A DNA stretch of 64,000 bases from positions 1 to 64,000 of the forward strand of contig NW_019174023.1 of assembly GCF_001642475.1 (NCBI RefSeq). Reading direction: 5' to 3'. The position numbers and the translations under genes were made by a program. Under the pieces are notes generated by a model that worked only from the letters and a program-made list of their open reading frames with translations, ran no database searches and was not told the DNA's origin. The DNA comes from Fonsecaea monophora (Eukaryota > Ascomycota > Eurotiomycetes > Chaetothyriales > Herpotrichiellaceae). The number at the start of each line of letters is the position of its first letter. The first letter of the stretch is position 1. Positions 1 through 11,531 of this stretch are shown piece by piece.

Positions 1-188
1 GGGGAGGAGGGGGGGCGAGGGATGTGAGGTGGAGTGGGGGTAGGGGGGAGGGGTGGTGGGGGGGTGGGAGGGATGATGTGGGGGGGGAGAGAGTGTGGAG
101 GGAGAGTAGAGGAAGAAGAAGATGAAGAAGATATTGCCGGACGGATAGGATAGGATAGGATAGTAATGTGTTGGCGAATGCTACGTAC

Positions 189-1776
189 CTTTGTTTCAGG
201 GAAGAAGAGATACGTGACCAGCACCTCGAAGCAGTCCCAAAAGACAAACACCAGGTAGTAGTAGTAGCCGATGTTGGAGATGGCGACACCCGTCGTGTAC
301 TGGCCGACGACGCCGGCGATCGAGGCGACGATCTGGCCGAGCGCGTTGCCCTTGGCGCGGGTCTCGGTGGTCAAGCACTCGGAAATGTAAAAGGGCTGGA
401 GAGGCGTGAGGCAGAACGAAAAGACCACGCTGAACAGGTAGATGAAGAAGATGCCCGCGTGGCCGGCCGCAGCGCCGCCGGACGTGACTGAGACCTTGGT
501 CAAGCCCGTCACCACGGCTAGGCACAGCGCGCAGCCGGTGAAGCCTCCCAGCAGCAACGGTCGGCGGCCCACGCGGTCGCTCAGCAACGACCCCAGAATC
601 GCGGCGATCCACGACACCACGGGGTTCAGAGCGTTAAGGAGCAGCTGCGTGTGCGGGTTGGTGATGCCTGTCTGCTCCACGATGACGGGGAAGTAGTACG
701 ACACCAGAGCGTTGCCGGAATACTGGCCAAACCAGGCAAACCCAACCACACAGATCAAGCGTCTTCGAGCTGCGGCCGTCATGAACAGGTCACGGTAGTC
801 CCACCAGCGCTTGTCAGAGCCGTCTGAGGAAATCTGAGCGCGCATCTCTGCGAGCTGGAGGCGGACAAACGGACTCAACCTGGAACCTTCACCGTGGTAT
901 GTGGCCAGGACGGCCTCGGCTTCTGAGTAGCGATCTTGCGCCATGAGCCAACGTGGCGACTCGGGACAGAAGAAGACTCCCAGGACAATGTATCCGGAGC
1001 TGACCATCTGCAGCCATACCGGAAGGCGAAATGAAATGGTCCCGGACATGTACGCGGTGCCGTAGGTCACCCAGGAGGCAAGGATACTGCCGACAAAGTA
1101 GTTTGTCTCGAGGAAGGCCGAAAGAGGACCCCGCCAGTGAGGGTGAGCCATCTCGCTAACATAGGTGATGCCCGCCACGTTCAAGAACCCCTGGCCAAAC
1201 CCAACAAAGAATCGGCCGGCCAAAAACATGGCCTTGGAGGTTGCGGGAGCCTGGATACAAGTGCTGAAGATGACCAAGGCGGCGCCGGCAAACATCCCCC
1301 ATCGTCGACCGAAGGTATCATTGAGCGGACCGCTGATTGGCAGGGCTGCAATGGCCCCGATGTTGTAGATCGCAAAGACCAGGCCCGTAGAAGAGCTTGC
1401 AGATTTTCTGAAGAGGGATACATCAGTTCAAGGTCTCCATGGGGCACATCCAAGAGCCTTTAGCGGAAGGCGCAACAAAACGGACATCCACATGGAAAAA
1501 TTGCCTGAATACTCACAATCCGTAATAATCGAGATACTGGGGCATCGCATTGATGGCACCCATCAACGAACCATCATAGCCCTGTAGGATGATGCAGAAG
1601 TAGCCGATGGATAGTATCAGGTACAGCTTGAACATGGCAGGGGTGGTTGCACTGGGCTTGACATCCTGAATGTCGTTGGCAAGGTCGAGGACGTCGTGCT
1701 TGTGTATGATATCCGAGTCGCCTTTGACGACTTCCACCATGTGCTCCTCAGGAGCGCCCATCTTTGTCGACGACAT
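189..1776 (-). CDS. MFS sugar permease, probable lactose/galactoside:H+ symporter (3' end beyond window)
   Basis: Predicted 12-TM sugar porter of the major facilitator superfamily, expected in the plasma membrane. Exon 1 is 1776-1517, exon 2 is 1407-189; the 109-bp intron has a GTGAGT donor and CTTCAG acceptor and joins ...YYGL to KSASSSTG. Family motifs in order: GRRWG after TM2, PESPRWL before the central loop, VGRRPLLLGG at the start of the second half, and FFPETK at the end. The last seen exon stops at that motif on a GTACGT donor (188-183). No acceptor follows down to base 1, so the short C-terminal exon lies outside the window. The gene lies downstream of and parallel to an intracellular GH2 beta-galactosidase, as expected for a lactose permease (compare Kluyveromyces LAC12 and Aspergillus LacpA). 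Substrate is inferred from this context; another disaccharide or hexose is possible. Starts are not in doubt (only good ATG). Confidence 0.85.
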
Positions 1777-2874
1777 ATCGAAACCAAGAGGGACTTTGGA
1801 CTGAGTGCTTGAATGGGGACAGTATGGGTTTTGTCAGTGCCAGAACCCCGTAAGGCAATTGAGAGTGAAGATCGAGGGGTGAAGTCGCTCTCTTTTGTAC
1901 TTGTTCCTGCGACGACGTTCCAGACTATATGCATGATGCATTCTCCAGCTTCTCTCCAGATCCAGATTCTCCCATGTGGGGAAACCCCGTCCGTATGTAG
2001 CCTTGCATCGTTTCTGGGAAATCGAGGTCGCAGCTCGAGAACAATTCGCTGTTCTTTTTTGCCGACGTTTCTCTTAGGGCGCTCGCCAGTTTGCTTTCGT
2101 GGGAGACCCTCCAATCAGGGCAAAGCCGCCCGAAAACCGCCAAAGCCGCATGGTAAACCGCCGCTAGAAATTCCCCGACGAGAAAGCCGACAGGAGATCA
2201 GAAGACTTTCTCCTTGGTTGTATTGCCCCACCGTAAGACGGTCCGACGAATGGTTCCTGCAGCGGCACTTGTGGCGAAGGGTTGTCTCCGTGCTTGGACG
2301 GGTTACGGTAGCATGGTAGTAAGAGGTTCGTTGCGCTTTTTGGGGATGCAGTGGATGCTCAATTCAAGCTTATGGTGGCGGAGAGTTGCCAAGATACACT
2401 AGTCTGCTTCGGAGCACGATAAAGCGGCCCCGGCTAAACTCCAACTTGGTTAGCTCTAATCATGCCATTTTAACCATATCATTTCGATGCTTTCTTTCAA
2501 CGGCCCTGAATCCTCCTGTGGTGCTGATGGCGCACTTTCATCTGGGTGTGGCAAACGTGGTCGGGTCTCCATAATGGTGGTTTTCTGTTCAATCATGACG
2601 AATGAACCGACTTCAGCACGCGACCTTTGACTGTCCGTCCTTTGATGGCGGTCCACTACCATCTGAAGAGAGTCAGTCTACTTCGACATTAAGGTGGGAC
2701 GACTGGATGGCGCCACGAGCGACACATTTATCATGCAATCGCTTCTGTATGAGTACGGTTGGCTAGTCTAGTTTTTCGTTCCCGCTACTTTGCCCACCTC
2801 TCCAGGAGATTCATGCCAGAGAATCGGGTCTGTCCCACAAGCATATTGATTCCTTGACAAGAGGGTCGCTCCCA
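1777..2874. other. Intergenic region: permease promoter and beta-galactosidase 3' flank
   Basis: No credible gene; open frames here lack family signatures and overlap one another on both strands. It must hold the permease promoter. A CCAAT box (CCAATCA) lies near 2111 on the plus strand, about 335 bp upstream of the permease ATG. Several CCG/CGG triplets occur around 2120-2260 but I see no clean CGG-N11-CCG (Gal4/Lac9-type) site. Confidence 0.5.
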
Positions 2875-5800
2875 TCATTTCAACGCCAGAATGAACCCAA
2901 AACTGGTTGCAGCAGGTTTGACCATGTGCTCCTCCCGCGTTGCCGGGCCACAGGCACCCGTTCCTACACCGCTGACTGCCGCGTCTAAACGGAGCAAAGT
3001 CACATCTTCCTCAACGAGGTCACAAGGATGGGCGGCTTTCTCGAGCATGTCGGCAGAGTGCCGCGTCGCTGTAAAGTTGAATGCTGGCTGGGGTGCCAAC
3101 GGGACTTGGTTTCTGGGGTTCTGTGCGGTGTCGACGGTTTCAAAGGGGTGTGGCTCGTCATTCCCGCACACCCTCACTACCGGACCTGTTCCCGAGACGG
3201 TCAACTCTAGCCAGCGAGTGTCCATGCGATTTCCATTCTCCTGGGGGACATCGTATCGAGTCTGTAGTTGAGAAATGTCATCGACATCCCAAATGCCGAG
3301 GCGCTGGCTGCTTTTCTTGTCTGGATATGACTCGCCCGGACCACGACCAAACCACTTTACGTGGGTGATGGCTTTTGTCATCGCAACATCCACCCCCATT
3401 CGAGGGCAATGTTGAGGAGCATTACCTACCGGCTTCTCCAAGTGCACAAAGACTGACACTGCGGAGCCGTCCGGCTGAATCTGGTATGTGGTGACTGCGT
3501 GCCAGCCCCAACCCAAGGAAGGGGGAGCAATGTATGTCTCCGTCGTCAAGGTCAGGCCGTGGGCTCCGGTCTTCTGGTCGAGAACCATGGAGCGAAGTTG
3601 GGAGTTGATCTTGTCAACACCAAAAGAGCGCCAGTGGGGAAGTGCTCTAGGCCTGTCGTTGTCCGTCGGAGGTCGCCAGAAACCCGGGATTAGAGCGTCC
3701 TTGTGGTGTGAGGACTCTGGTATTACTGCTCCAGAAGGAGTGGTCCATGATTTAAGCAGACCACGGACTCGACTGAAAGTGAATGTGGACTTTGCTGTGG
3801 AGATGGTCAGGGAAGAATTGGTAGAGTGGATTGTCGGGATGGACGGCCCTGAGCGTAAAGAGATTGGGAGACGGCATCCGGGACAGAGTTGGTGCTGGAA
3901 CCACGCAACTTCATACCCCTTCTGCGCCCAGGTCGCATTATCCCCCAGTCGAAAGCTCACGGTGAGTATCACCTCGAACTCAGCCTTTTGCTCAAACACG
4001 GCATCAGGAAGGCTAACAGCCCCTTTTGCACCGGGCGTAATGGGGGGAAGCCCCAGTTTTCCAGCCAGGATTATCTCGGCACTGAGAGTCATTGTCAGCA
4101 ATGCTGGACCTATGAGGAGCCTTGGACAAAGGGGCGATGACTCACCTTTGACTGAATTGCTCGATTTTGAATGTCGCCTCCAAATGCCCAAGGTCGATAA
4201 AGTCGTAGTTATTCTCAATGACCAAGTTTCGACCCTCCAGACGAACAGAGACTGGCTGAAAAACTTTCTTCAGTTCTATGAGTCCAGGCGTAGGCTCATG
4301 TTCGCTGTTGCAGAGCCCGTCCATGACAAATGTCCCGTCATTGACCTTTTGCCCAAAGTCTCCGCCATGGGCATGGAACGATTTGCCGTCCGGACGGACC
4401 TGAGAGAGGCCGTGGTTCGCCCACTCCCAGACGAAGCCGCCCTGGATGCGCGGGTGCGAGCGAAAGACGTCTTCATAGTCCTCAAGCAGACCGGGGCCGT
4501 TTCCCATGGCGTGTGCGTACTCGCACATGATTACCGGCTTTGCGAAGGTGCCGTCCGCGGCGACATCCCGGGTCGAGGCCCTCTCTACAAGGGCATCCAC
4601 TTCCGCGTACATGAATGAGTAGATGTCCGTGGTGCCCATGCCGGTGTCGCCCTCGTAGTGGACCAAGCGGCTCGGGTCAAGGCGTTTGCAAGCCTCGTAC
4701 ATTGCGACGTGGTTCTGCCCGCAGAAGGCCTCGTTGCCGAGCGACCAGACGATGACGCTGGCGTGGTTCTTGTCCCGCTGCACCATCTGCACGGCTCGAT
4801 CGACATAGGCGGCTTTCCACTTCGGATTGTCCGACAAGTACTTTCTCGCCTGCTGGGATACTGTACCTATCCATCGCTCGTAAGAAGCTTCTCCGCCGTC
4901 CCAGTCCGCCGTGTTGGTCGCCACGACCTCGGAGAACCCGTGACATTCGAGATCCGCCTCGTCCATGACCCACAGCCCTATCTCGTCCGCGAGGGCATAG
5001 AGGCCAGGGTGGGATGGATAGTGCGAGCAACGCACGGCGTTGATGTTGTGCTTCTTCATCAGCTCTAGGTCGTGACGGACGAATTCCAGCGGTACGGCAC
5101 GACCAAGCCGAGGATGGTGGTCATGCCGGTTCACGCCACGGAATCGAAGGGACTTTCCGTTGACCATGAGCAAGCCGTTCTTGAGCTCGACCTTTCGAAA
5201 GCCGGTCGTATGTTGTACACTGTCGGAATTTCTGCCATCCGTCAGTGTAATCTCGACGTCGTACAAATACGGAGTCTCTGCGGTCCACTTATTTGGACTA
5301 TCCACCGGTATCTCAAGGTCGACTTTCGGAGTATTTGCCCCAAATTCAGTTTCTGCATTGGCTATGGCCTTGCCTCCACGATCAGGCCTTTCGCGCAGGA
5401 CCACTACCACATGCCCGCCTTTGGGACAGTGGACGTCGGTCGTGACGCGGAGAATGCCATGCTCATAGGCAGAATCGAGGTCGCCACGGATGAAAAAGTC
5501 GTCAATTCGGCATGTCGTCGGAAATGCCATGAGGTGGACGTCCCGGAAAATGCCTGCATTTCGTTAATCTAGCTTTCCCCTTTTGTCCACTCAGGACATT
5601 GTTCATACCGGAGAGCCACCACTGATCCTGATCTTCGATGTAGGAGCCGTCTGACCACTGATAAACGCGGATCAACAGCTTGTTGGGTTTGTCGCGTTTC
5701 ACAGCGGTCGTGATGTCAAATTCGGCCGGGTTCCGACTGCCTTGGGAGTATCCGATGAGGTTGTCATTAAGCCAGACGTGATAGGCACTATCGACGCCAT

Positions 5801-6215
5801 CAAAGCGTAGTCGCAACTGAGCACTATAGTCCCATTCAGGTGGCACTGAAAAAGTCCGTCGATACGTGCCTGTGGGGTTCTCGTCCGGGAGATATGGCGG
5901 GCAAGCTGGGAACGGGTAGACGATGTTGGTGTACTGAGGTTGACCGTGGCCTTGAAGCTGCCAATGACCTGGCACCTGTATGGTAGTCCACGAGTTTTCT
6001 TGTTGACTGAAATCATTGGCTTCAAGGGGACTGCTGGCGTAACAAAAGTCCCAGACACCATTGAGTGACAGGGAGGACTTTGGGATCCAGTAGGACCGCG
6101 GCGGCAAAGTATTTCGGCGGAAGACCGCCTCGTTGGCATAGTCTGGCCTGCATTGTTCTGTCTGCTGCGGGATCGATGGCCCTCCGAGCCCTAGACCGTC
6201 GATTGATTCAAGCAT
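2875..6215 (-). CDS. Intracellular beta-galactosidase, glycoside hydrolase family 2 (LacZ/LAC4 type)
   Basis: Hydrolyses lactose and related beta-galactosides to galactose plus glucose. Three exons: 6215-5609, 5553-4146, 4081-2875, giving 1073 aa, close to LacZ and Kluyveromyces Lac4. Splicing is fixed by the family sequence: intron 1 joins DQWWLSG to IFRDVHL, intron 2 joins FKIEQFS to AEIILAG. Domain order is sugar-binding domain, Ig-like domain, TIM barrel and C-terminal small domain. The signature GVNRHDHHP is present. The likely acid/base is Glu477 in WSLGNEAF and the nucleophile is Glu547 in MCEYAHAMGNGPG, matching LacZ Glu461 and Glu537. There is no signal peptide, so the substrate must be imported, which fits the permease next door. 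The divergent Zn2Cys6 gene 643 bp upstream is the likely regulator. Confidence 0.95.
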
Positions 6216-6332
6216 GTCTGTGTCACAAAGAATCTGTCTGGACGCAGACGCAAGAAGAATGTCTTCGCCAGCAGAGGCAAGGAGTTTTGTTTAGGGGAGA
6301 CAGCGAGGGTGAAATGATTTTCGCACGCGCCG

Positions 6333-6353
6333 CTGGCCACTGGCCACTGGCCA
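6333..6353. repeat. Triple tandem heptamer CTGGCCA
   Basis: Three perfect head-to-tail copies of CTGGCCA in the divergent promoter, each overlapping a TGGCCA palindrome. It may be a short slippage repeat or a protein-binding cluster; nothing else supports a function. Confidence 0.6.
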
Positions 6354-6575
6354 GGTGCGAGGCAGATCATACCGTAGGATGTCAGAGAACCCGTCCGTTG
6401 TGACCGGAATGGACGAGGTCAGAGGGAAACGGAGAGGGAGGGGCATACTGCTGGGGAAGCATTGAGGGACGGTGTGAGTGCCCCAACAGGGGGTGGTTGC
6501 ATGTTGGTGTGAACAAATGAAAATCGCTGGTAGTCCGCATCAAAAGCCGACCTGCGGTAACACTGAGTGACCAAC

Positions 6576-6594
6576 CGGAGCAGATTTTTCTCCG
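6576..6594. promoter_or_regulatory. Candidate Zn2Cys6 binding site, CGGAG-N9-CTCCG
   Basis: An inverted repeat with CGGAG and CTCCG arms around a 9-bp AT-rich centre, which is CGG-N13-CCG counted as triplets. Zn2Cys6 dimers of the Gal4 class bind inverted CGG triplets, and the Lac9/Gal4 site also has CGGAG/CTCCG arms but with 11 bp between triplets. The spacing differs here, so a different dimer geometry would be needed. The site is 265 bp upstream of the regulator ATG and 361 bp upstream of the galactosidase ATG. Function is inferred. Confidence 0.4.
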
Positions 6595-6858
6595 CCAGAA
6601 TTTCCGCCCTCGATCAAGTTAGTTTCCAACCCCGCAAATTACTATAGCAGCCAGATCAGCAACTGTTTTCTGCTAGTACCATCTTGCTGCCCCAACAGCA
6701 TCGGCGTAACCAGATCGTTTTCGGCAACTTGTCACCGCACGCTCTCTGAAACACATGCTCCTAAGGCCGATAACACCAATGATAAAAACAATCTGTTAGA
6801 GTGGGAACTATCGGGACCCCAAGTCACCGCAGGGTTTGGGCCTCGTCCCGCGCTCCAC

Positions 6859-8582
6859 ATGCGGCCCAAATCAGCCTGTGTCCTCTGTCGGTAAGTCACC
6901 GATGTCCTTTGACCAAGGACGTCAAATCGCTCATCCCGGTTCGTAGGAGACGCCGGAGGAAATGTATACGCTCTTACCAGGGAACGACGTGCGATTTTTG
7001 CGCCGAGAGGAACTTGCAGTGCGTTTTGAGTCAAGAGACCGATTTCCACGAAGACGGCTACGAGCCCATCGTTCCTCGACGGATACATGCTCTCACACAC
7101 AAGTCTAAGCTCCTTCCACCTCCAGACCTGTGCGAAGAGCTGATCAATCTCTACTTCCGCTACGTCCATGTTTCATTCCACGTCTTGTTCCACAAGCCGT
7201 CCTTCTTGGCCGCCTTCAAGAATGGCTCCCTGCCGAGAATTCTCCTGCTCGCAGTCATCGGCATGTCGGCACGCTTTTCACAGCACGAGAGTCTGATCAA
7301 GAAGCCACCGCGAGAGCGAGGTAGACCCTTCACCAAGGAAGCAGAGCGACTGTTGAATCTACACGACATTTCCCTCACCACTATCCAAGCATGCCTTTTG
7401 CTGGGAGCGTCCGCCGTGGTCGAGGGCGAAGGTGCGACAGAATCTGTTTTCTTCAGTATTGCTTGCCGCATGGGGATGCTTCTAGACCTGCCTAACGCGC
7501 CGGTCACAACACGGATCCAGCAGGAGCTCAATTTTAGAGGTTCGGGAACCAATGGCATACCTTTTAGGTTGGCTACAACTGACCAAGCTATAGTGTGGTG
7601 GGCGCTGTACGAAACGGACACATGGTCGTCGACGGGAGTGCGACTACCGAAGATGATGCCGCTGCGCAATGTGCCGTTGCCTATGGCCGAGAAGAGATTT
7701 CTCGAGCTTTCGTCTACAGCACCACCGAATCGGACCTATATTGCTAGCCGAGGATCCCCGACGGCGAAATCACCCGTGCCACAGGACTCGCTGATAGCGC
7801 ATTCAGTAGCGGTCAACCAAATTTTCTCTCAGATCGATGCGGTTAACTCACAAGCCGTCTCCGGCGAGCTGCAAGGTGCTGAACTAACACAGGCTGTCGA
7901 ACGCGTGTCAGCGGAGCTGGACTCCTGGGCCTGTAGCCTGCCCGAGAGGATGGTCAACACGTCCGAGAACCTGTTGTACTGGACAAGGCAGGGTTTCGGC
8001 AACATATTCGTCGTCCTCCACATGGACTATTGCCACCTATGCCAGCTCCTCTTTTACCAGTTCCTCCACGGCAGCACGAACCACGCGTATCAGCAGCAGG
8101 GTCAGGAGCACCATCAACCGAGGAGGAGCCAGTACGCGCAAAAATGCAGAAAATACTCGACGGACGTGTGCAACCTCATCCACCTGGCGAGCGAGACCGC
8201 AGGCGCCGAACTCCTCAACTCGATCGTCGGCCACGTCCTGGCCATCGCCTCGACCGTCCAACTGCACATTCTGCTCTTCAGCGACGACGCCGCGGACATC
8301 CAGCGCGCGCGGCGGCTGCTGGAACGCAACTTCGAGCTCCTCACCCGCTTGAAGACGTTCTGGCCCTGCATCGACATATCATTTGCCCGGTTCGAGGCCT
8401 TTCACAGAGCCTGCCTGCGGTGCCAGGACGACTCGCACTTCCAGATGGACCAGTGGATGCTCAAGTTCATGCTCGAATTTGCGGCCCCTCTCGCGGAGCG
8501 GTATGAAGGCGAAGAGGAAGGGGGCCCCGAGGATAGTGTAGCCCACCAACGCCCGTGGTCTTTGATCAACACTGCGCTTTAG
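6859..8582 (+). CDS. Zn2Cys6 transcription factor, probable regulator of the galactoside cluster
   Basis: Two exons, 6859-6890 and 6947-8582, giving 555 aa. The 56-bp intron (GTAAGT...GTAG) splits the DNA-binding domain. Removing it restores a canonical Zn2Cys6 cluster with Cys7, Cys10, Cys17, Cys26, Cys29 and Cys36 and the basic run CRRRRRKC. An ATG at 6801 in the exon-2 frame would lose the first two cysteines, so the start is 6859. The middle region (around residues 65-300) fits the fungal-specific transcription factor domain, for example LYFRYVHVSFHVLFHKPSF, and the C-terminus is acidic. Position next to the galactosidase and permease suggests a pathway-specific activator acting in the nucleus; the inducer is unknown. 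Confidence 0.88.
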
Positions 8583-9381
8583 CTAGGTAAGATGTACAGA
8601 CAGACGCACCAGTGTGTGAAGACAGGTCTCGATGCCTGAAGAAATTTGTATATGACTGGTTGGCTTTAAGTGTTCAGGTCCCATAACAAGCGTCTTGCTC
8701 TATCTAAGCTGGTCACCTAGGCTATGTATGATCCGGTCTCTTTGGTTCGTACAACACACACCACCTCTCGCTCGCTTTTCTCCTCCGCCTTAGGACTGTA
8801 CGCATGATGCGACCCTCGCCCCCTCCGTCATGAGTATGAGTATGAGTGACTAGGAGACCATTCCGCCTCTCGTCAGCGAGATCACACATGCACATGCGCA
8901 AAGGGAACAACAACTTCAACGCGGACGGGCAGTATCGTTTCATTATAGATGACTATATCAGAAAATCCACCCTCCATTTTGCATTTCCTTGCCTTTCCTT
9001 TCCTTCCGTTCCAAGCGAGTGTGGTGTCAGATGGCCTTCCTATCTGTACTGCGAGTAAAAAAACAACAACAAAAAAACAAAAACAAAAAAAGAGTGGTTT
9101 CCACCCGCCAATCCATCCATCGATCGCGAGCAGCGCTGTCCCATCCCCATCCCATCCCATCCAGCCCTGAAGACAATTGTGATTTGTGACATTCACAATC
9201 ATCCATCCATCCATCCTTCCCCTCCTCCTATCTCCCATCAGCTTGCCCACAGAGACGATAGGTATTCCGTCAAGACACCCCACAACATAGCGGGCTGGTA
9301 CATACGTGCATGCATCCACATATACAGACAGACACACAGATGGTACTTTAACCCACGGTCGACGTCAACGTGGCCACAGAC
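8583..9381. other. Convergent intergenic region with short repeats
   Basis: This lies between the 3' ends of the regulator and the coiled-coil orphan. It is rich in simple sequence: TGAGTATGAG repeats near 8830, CCTTTCC repeats near 8995, an A-rich block around 9057-9095 and CATC runs around 9113-9219. No gene is supported. Confidence 0.5.
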
Positions 9382-10490
9382 TCATTCTGTGGAATCGGGA
9401 GAATCGACCGAGCAGTTGTCCCAGGTGTCCCAGGTGATGTTTCTGTCGTTGCTTCTTCTGCTTCCGCCGTTGTCTCCGCTAGTTCCCGGTTCAATCTTAA
9501 CCTGGACGTCTGGCGTTTTGGCCAATTTCTTGGTCGTTCCCTGCTTGGCCTCTTCTCTGGCCGCCTTTCCTTTGGTCGGTTCCAGTGTAGCAAGCTCTGC
9601 CCGAAGCGCTCGTAGCTCGGCGTCAGCGTTTTCTAGGGCTGATCCCCAGTCTCCCACGCAGCAGGCCACTCTGGGGGCTGTCTCTGCAGGACGGCAGGAA
9701 GAGAATCGGAGTGGCAGTGTCTGCGTACGTGGAGATGGCGCCGCCGGGGAGACTGTGTTGGGGGATTTGTCCCCACTCGGCAGGGATGGGAGGTCCACTT
9801 TCTTCTTCAACGTGTTGGTGCTGCATTGCTCGAAGTCTTCAAATGCCGTTGTCGCAGAGGGTTAGTAAAGATACATTAAGAAAAAAGGGGGGGGGGGGGG
9901 GGTGTCATATAGCAGTGCGAGATGTGGGCAGGGACGGGGACGACATGTGGTATATATGTGAAAGAGATGAGTGTCTTGTGTGGGCAGGGCGGGAAAACAG
10001 AACTGCCGCAGCGGGGGATTGTCGGGACTGTACCTGTCCTGGCGAGAGCCATTTCCCGCAGAAAGAGCTGGGGGTTTGCGCAAAAACCAGTTGGGAGCTC
10101 CCTTCCAGACTGCTGGAGAGGATCCACCTGCAGCTGGGTGGCGATCCTGGTAGCGGCGACGCACACGTCCTCTGCCACGTCCGTGGGAGGGTTTTGGGAT
10201 AAGACCCCGCCGTTGTCGTACAGCGCCATGATGGCCTGGACACACTGCAGGATCTTGTACTGGTGGTCGTAATTGTCCCACTGGCAGGCCGGTCTGGCGA
10301 AGTGAGCCGCGCCACCGCCGCGGACCATGAACTTCCAGGCTAGTTGATCCAGCCTGCGGAGACACCCGGGCACGCCGGGGTGGTTGACCACGAATCGCTG
10401 GCAGTCGAGGGTGAGTTGCCGTCGAGTTTCTTTGCCCTCTAAATTGCCTGCTTGGCTGTACGTGTCAATGAAGACGTCGAGCTGGTCCAT
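9382..10490 (-). CDS. Orphan protein with C-terminal coiled coil
   Basis: I do not recognise this 303-aa protein. Exon 1 is 10490-10034, exon 2 is 9836-9382. The 197-bp intron has a GTACAG donor, a perfect TACTAAC branch site and an AAG acceptor, and it contains a 16-base homopolymer. The N-terminal half looks like a folded helical domain (start MDQLDVFIDTY, then the stretch LDQLAWKFMVRGGG). The C-terminal half is Ser/Pro/Lys-rich, with a Leu/Glu/Ala coiled coil about residues 215-250 (ENADAELRALRAELATLE), followed by a Lys-rich stretch and an acidic Asp/Ser end. There is no signal peptide or membrane segment, so it is probably cytosolic or nuclear. Function unknown. Confidence 0.65.
9887..9902. 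repeat. G16/C16 homopolymer inside an intron
   Basis: Sixteen consecutive G on the plus strand next to A6, inside the intron of the coiled-coil orphan and close to the TACTAAC branch site. On the sense strand it reads C16-T6, like an over-long polypyrimidine tract. Length may be unstable or partly an assembly artefact. Confidence 0.8.
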
Positions 10491-11531
10491 GGCGTTTGTT
10501 TTCTTCCTCCAAGGACTGTCTGCTGGATGGGGGAGACCAAATGGAAGTAGGCAAGGTGAGAGATACTTGGAGAAGACAGGGAGAGACGAGGCGATCAGAG
10601 AGACACGGTGAGAGGGAAGATGAAAGAGGGAAGACCAAGCCAGGGGGGGAATGTCCTGCACATATACCTTGACCCTCCCCAGGACCAACAAACTTAGTCC
10701 TCCTCAGCTCACCTGCTCGCATTCCATGCCAAGGTGGGGAGAGATAGAAAGCCTCGCATTCCCCAGAGTCAACACGTCACACAGATAGCCGACAAGGTCA
10801 CATCAGGGCCATTCAAGATAGTGTAACGTATCGCAGAGTCGAGTGGGGGGGGAACGCTCTGGAGTATGTGGAGTATATCCTGCCAATGACAGCCAGGTAG
10901 TCAAAATGCGCTATTGGGTTCGATAAAGCCCAGAGCGCGCTGCAAAACTTGGGTCACCAATCAATTCATGTGCGCACGGGCCAGTTGAAACCATGGCAGG
11001 CGGGTGACAGCTGGATGACCAGCTCAACGAAAACGATCGGACCACGCGGATCGCCGATCAAGAGAAAAAGCGGTGGGAGAGGGAGGTAGAGAGCTGCAAG
11101 GGGGATTTGAGGGTGAGTCAGAGGGGCGAGGTATCGAGGCCTGGGGATCGACAACATTGAACAGGGCTGGTCTAGCCATCTCCTGGGTGGCAGTTGGAAG
11201 AGACGATGGGTGTCTTCAACACAGCTGAAGGAAAGTCAGTAGGCGGTAAGTGGTAGGTGTTGGACGGTGGGTTGTCTCTCGACAAAACTTTTCGATTGCA
11301 TCGCCAAATGACCGTCTATGCTGAACGCAGTCTTTGTCCTGCTCCTCCAAAGTGCCCCCTATAGCTTGGCCGATCTCTGGCGCCATTCGCGTCTAGGAAC
11401 GTCCTGAATCAGCCCGTGGACCCAAACCCTAACCCATGGTTGGATGCATGGTACGGACGAGAACTTGCTCAGTGGCAGGGGCAATGACTGACAGAGGCCC
11501 TTCTGCAAGGGATGTCGAACAAAGGACCCGC
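10491..11531. other. Intergenic region
   Basis: Holds the orphan's promoter and the 3' flank of the aldo/keto reductase. Short open frames on both strands show no family features. A short purine-rich stretch lies at 11051-11095. I see nothing else. Confidence 0.5.

Larger units (their letters stand above)
6216..6858. promoter_or_regulatory. Shared divergent promoter of beta-galactosidase and Zn2Cys6 regulator
   Basis: This 643-bp gap separates the two divergent start codons and so must serve both. It contains a palindromic CGG/CCG element (6576-6594, listed separately) and three perfect tandem copies of CTGGCCA at 6333-6353. No coding sequence is credible here. Confidence 0.6.

Noticed and set aside
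1..188. G-rich strand at the left edge as a possible telomeric or G-quadruplex element
   Set aside because: The repeats are irregular GGGA/GGGT purine runs, not TTAGGG, and the stretch is best explained as part of the permease's last intron; quadruplex potential alone was not enough to call a feature.
1813..2319. 168-codon plus-strand frame upstream of the permease
   Set aside because: No conserved features, Arg/Ser/Pro-rich random composition, and overlapped by equally long minus-strand frames; treated as promoter DNA.
3488..4618. 376-codon plus-strand frame
   Set aside because: It is the antisense shadow of the GH2 beta-galactosidase, whose catalytic motifs are clear on the minus strand.
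6801..6858. Upstream ATG of the Zn2Cys6 gene
   Set aside because: Using it requires reading through the intron and loses two zinc ligands.
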